Origin: a virus
IMG/VR virus record: IMGVR_UViG_3300023184_000344
Coordinates: 1 to 33,473 of that record
Length of the DNA: 33,473 nt
Direction: 5' to 3' (one strand)
Shown: one piece after another, positions 33,012 to 33,473 of the stretch
Layout: each line of letters opens with the position of its first letter
Numbering within the stretch: the first letter of the stretch is position 1
The notes under the pieces: generated by a model
The model's input: only the letters and a program-made list of their open reading frames with translations
The model's database searches: none
What the model was told of the DNA's origin: nothing
Made by a program: the position numbers and the translations under genes

Positions 33012-33021
33012 ATACTTATCT
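33012..33021 (+). promoter_or_regulatory. third exact copy of ATACTTATCT
   Basis: The 10-mer also found at 970-979 and 4112-4121. Here it ends only two bases before the ATG at 33024, with no ribosome site. If it is a promoter, transcription would begin inside the gene as annotated, so either the true start is the in-frame TTG at 33036 or the element has another role. Confidence 0.35.
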
Positions 33022-33023
33022 GT

Positions 33024-33293
33024 ATGAGCATTTTATTGAGAAAATTCATTGCTGAGGCTATTGCAGCTGAACTTGACGGAAATCCTGCTGTTTCAGGAAG
33101 TCAATTAATATCACCAGATGAAGTCTTAAAAAATAAATCAGAGGATAAGGACGAGGATTCGGATGAAGTGGATGAAATTAGTGTTGCAGGTAATATTGCA
33201 GGATTTACAGGACCTCTTGAAGATGATGAAGGAGCCCTCGAAGGGCCTGGCGCTCATTCGAGAGGAAAAAGAAGGCAGAGTTCAGCTCGCTGA
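33024..33293 (+). CDS. small acidic protein with FIAEA leader (T4 internal-protein-like)
   Basis: An 89-residue protein starting MSILLRKFIAEAIAAELDG. The KFIAEA segment closely resembles the T4 capsid-targeting leader MKTYQEFIAEA, and IAE-A is a possible prohead-protease cut. The rest is disordered and strongly acidic (NKSEDKDEDSDEVDEIS), then Gly-rich with a short basic end (SRGKRRQSSAR). There is no ribosome site, and the recurrent ATACTTATCT ends two bases before the ATG. Frame and composition look real, but the start is uncertain. It is probably a packaged internal protein or scaffold-associated factor, inferred from the leader only. Confidence 0.6.
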   Translation: MSILLRKFIAEAIAAELDGNPAVSGSQLISPDEVLKNKSEDKDEDSDEVDEISVAGNIAGFTGPLEDDEGALEGPGAHSRGKRRQSSAR

Positions 33294-33340
33294 AAGTAAT
33301 CATTCTTGAATATTAATACATACATTTTGTGAACATTCAC

Positions 33341-33359
33341 GGCCTTACTAAGTAAGGTC
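33341..33359 (+). other. 8-bp hairpin/inverted repeat in the last intergenic region
   Basis: GGCCTTAC / GTAAGGTC (one G-T wobble) with a TAA loop. No T-run follows, so it is not a standard terminator. It lies about 92 bases before the next gene's ATG and could be an operator-like site or mRNA structure. Confidence 0.35.
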
Positions 33360-33451
33360 ATAAAGTCAACTAAGGGCACAGCATATATTCTGCACGGTGT
33401 AGATTTGTGTTGTAAACTATTTGAAATAGGAAGAGGAAGAGGAAATATATC

Positions 33452-33473
33452 ATGGCACTAGATCTAAAAGCAA
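33452..33473 (+). CDS. start of a downstream gene (partial)
   Basis: ATG at 33452 begins MALDLKA and runs off the window edge. A long purine-rich site (GAAGAGGAAGAGG) precedes it at good spacing, so the start is convincing. Seven residues cannot identify the product. Confidence 0.6.

Noticed and set aside
1-33473. tRNA, rRNA, insertion sequence, attachment site or integrase
   Set aside because: No cloverleaf-forming sequence, transposase or recombinase motif, or flanking direct repeat of an integrated element was seen in any intergenic gap; the largest gaps are under 200 bases.

Overview
The window is part of a large contractile-tailed bacteriophage genome with a T4-type (myovirus) virion module. 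It is AT-rich and nearly gap-free, and every gene but one is on the + strand. The very long tape measure gene (1962 codons), the ~1000-residue sheath proteins and the ~1000-1600-residue baseplate-type proteins suggest a big, possibly jumbo-class, phage. The sequence gives no firm host. The short leader type MRIxxxxLxQIIxEE is one I associate with marine phage proteins, but that is recollection and was not searched.

Layout. Positions 1-950 hold a probable gene 3' end and three small unknown genes. Positions 999-4090 hold the neck and tail-terminator block, resembling T4 gp13, gp14 and gp15 in the T4 order. Positions 4152-10337 hold two tandem, divergent tail sheath genes. A small leader-bearing protein follows at 10361-10702. 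The tail tube gene (12499-12990) is then bracketed by two related 553-residue Vsr/PD-(D/E)XK-like homing endonucleases, the left on the - strand and the right on the + strand. Next come a T4 gp26/gp51-family protein and an overlapping +1-frame ORF (14803-15925), in the position where phages usually encode frameshifted tail chaperones. A strong hairpin terminator separates them from the tape measure (16107-21995). Downstream are a small protein, a 1574-residue protein with three tandem ~174-residue repeats and one membrane segment, a gp53/LysM-like baseplate wedge protein, and a 1030-residue baseplate or hub-like protein.

From 30446 the content changes to an accessory block: a compact family A DNA polymerase domain with no exonuclease, a second small leader-bearing protein, a terminator followed by a well-formed sigma70-like promoter, an HD-domain phosphohydrolase, a third leader-bearing acidic protein, and the first codons of another gene.

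How the genes fit together. The neck proteins and the gp15-like terminator join head to tail. The tube polymerises on the tape measure with help from the gp26-like/+1-ORF pair, and the two sheath proteins coat it. The large post-tape-measure proteins and the gp53-like protein build the baseplate. The homing endonucleases are selfish inserts. The polymerase and HD enzyme are probably cargo or accessory functions.

Points most worth a second look are the double sheath, the paired endonucleases around the tube gene, the polymerase domain in a tail cluster, the recurring capsid-targeting-like helices, the possible +1 frameshift, and a set of accessory genes with a -10 box placed for leaderless transcription. 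All family names come from reading the sequence against remembered families; no search was run.
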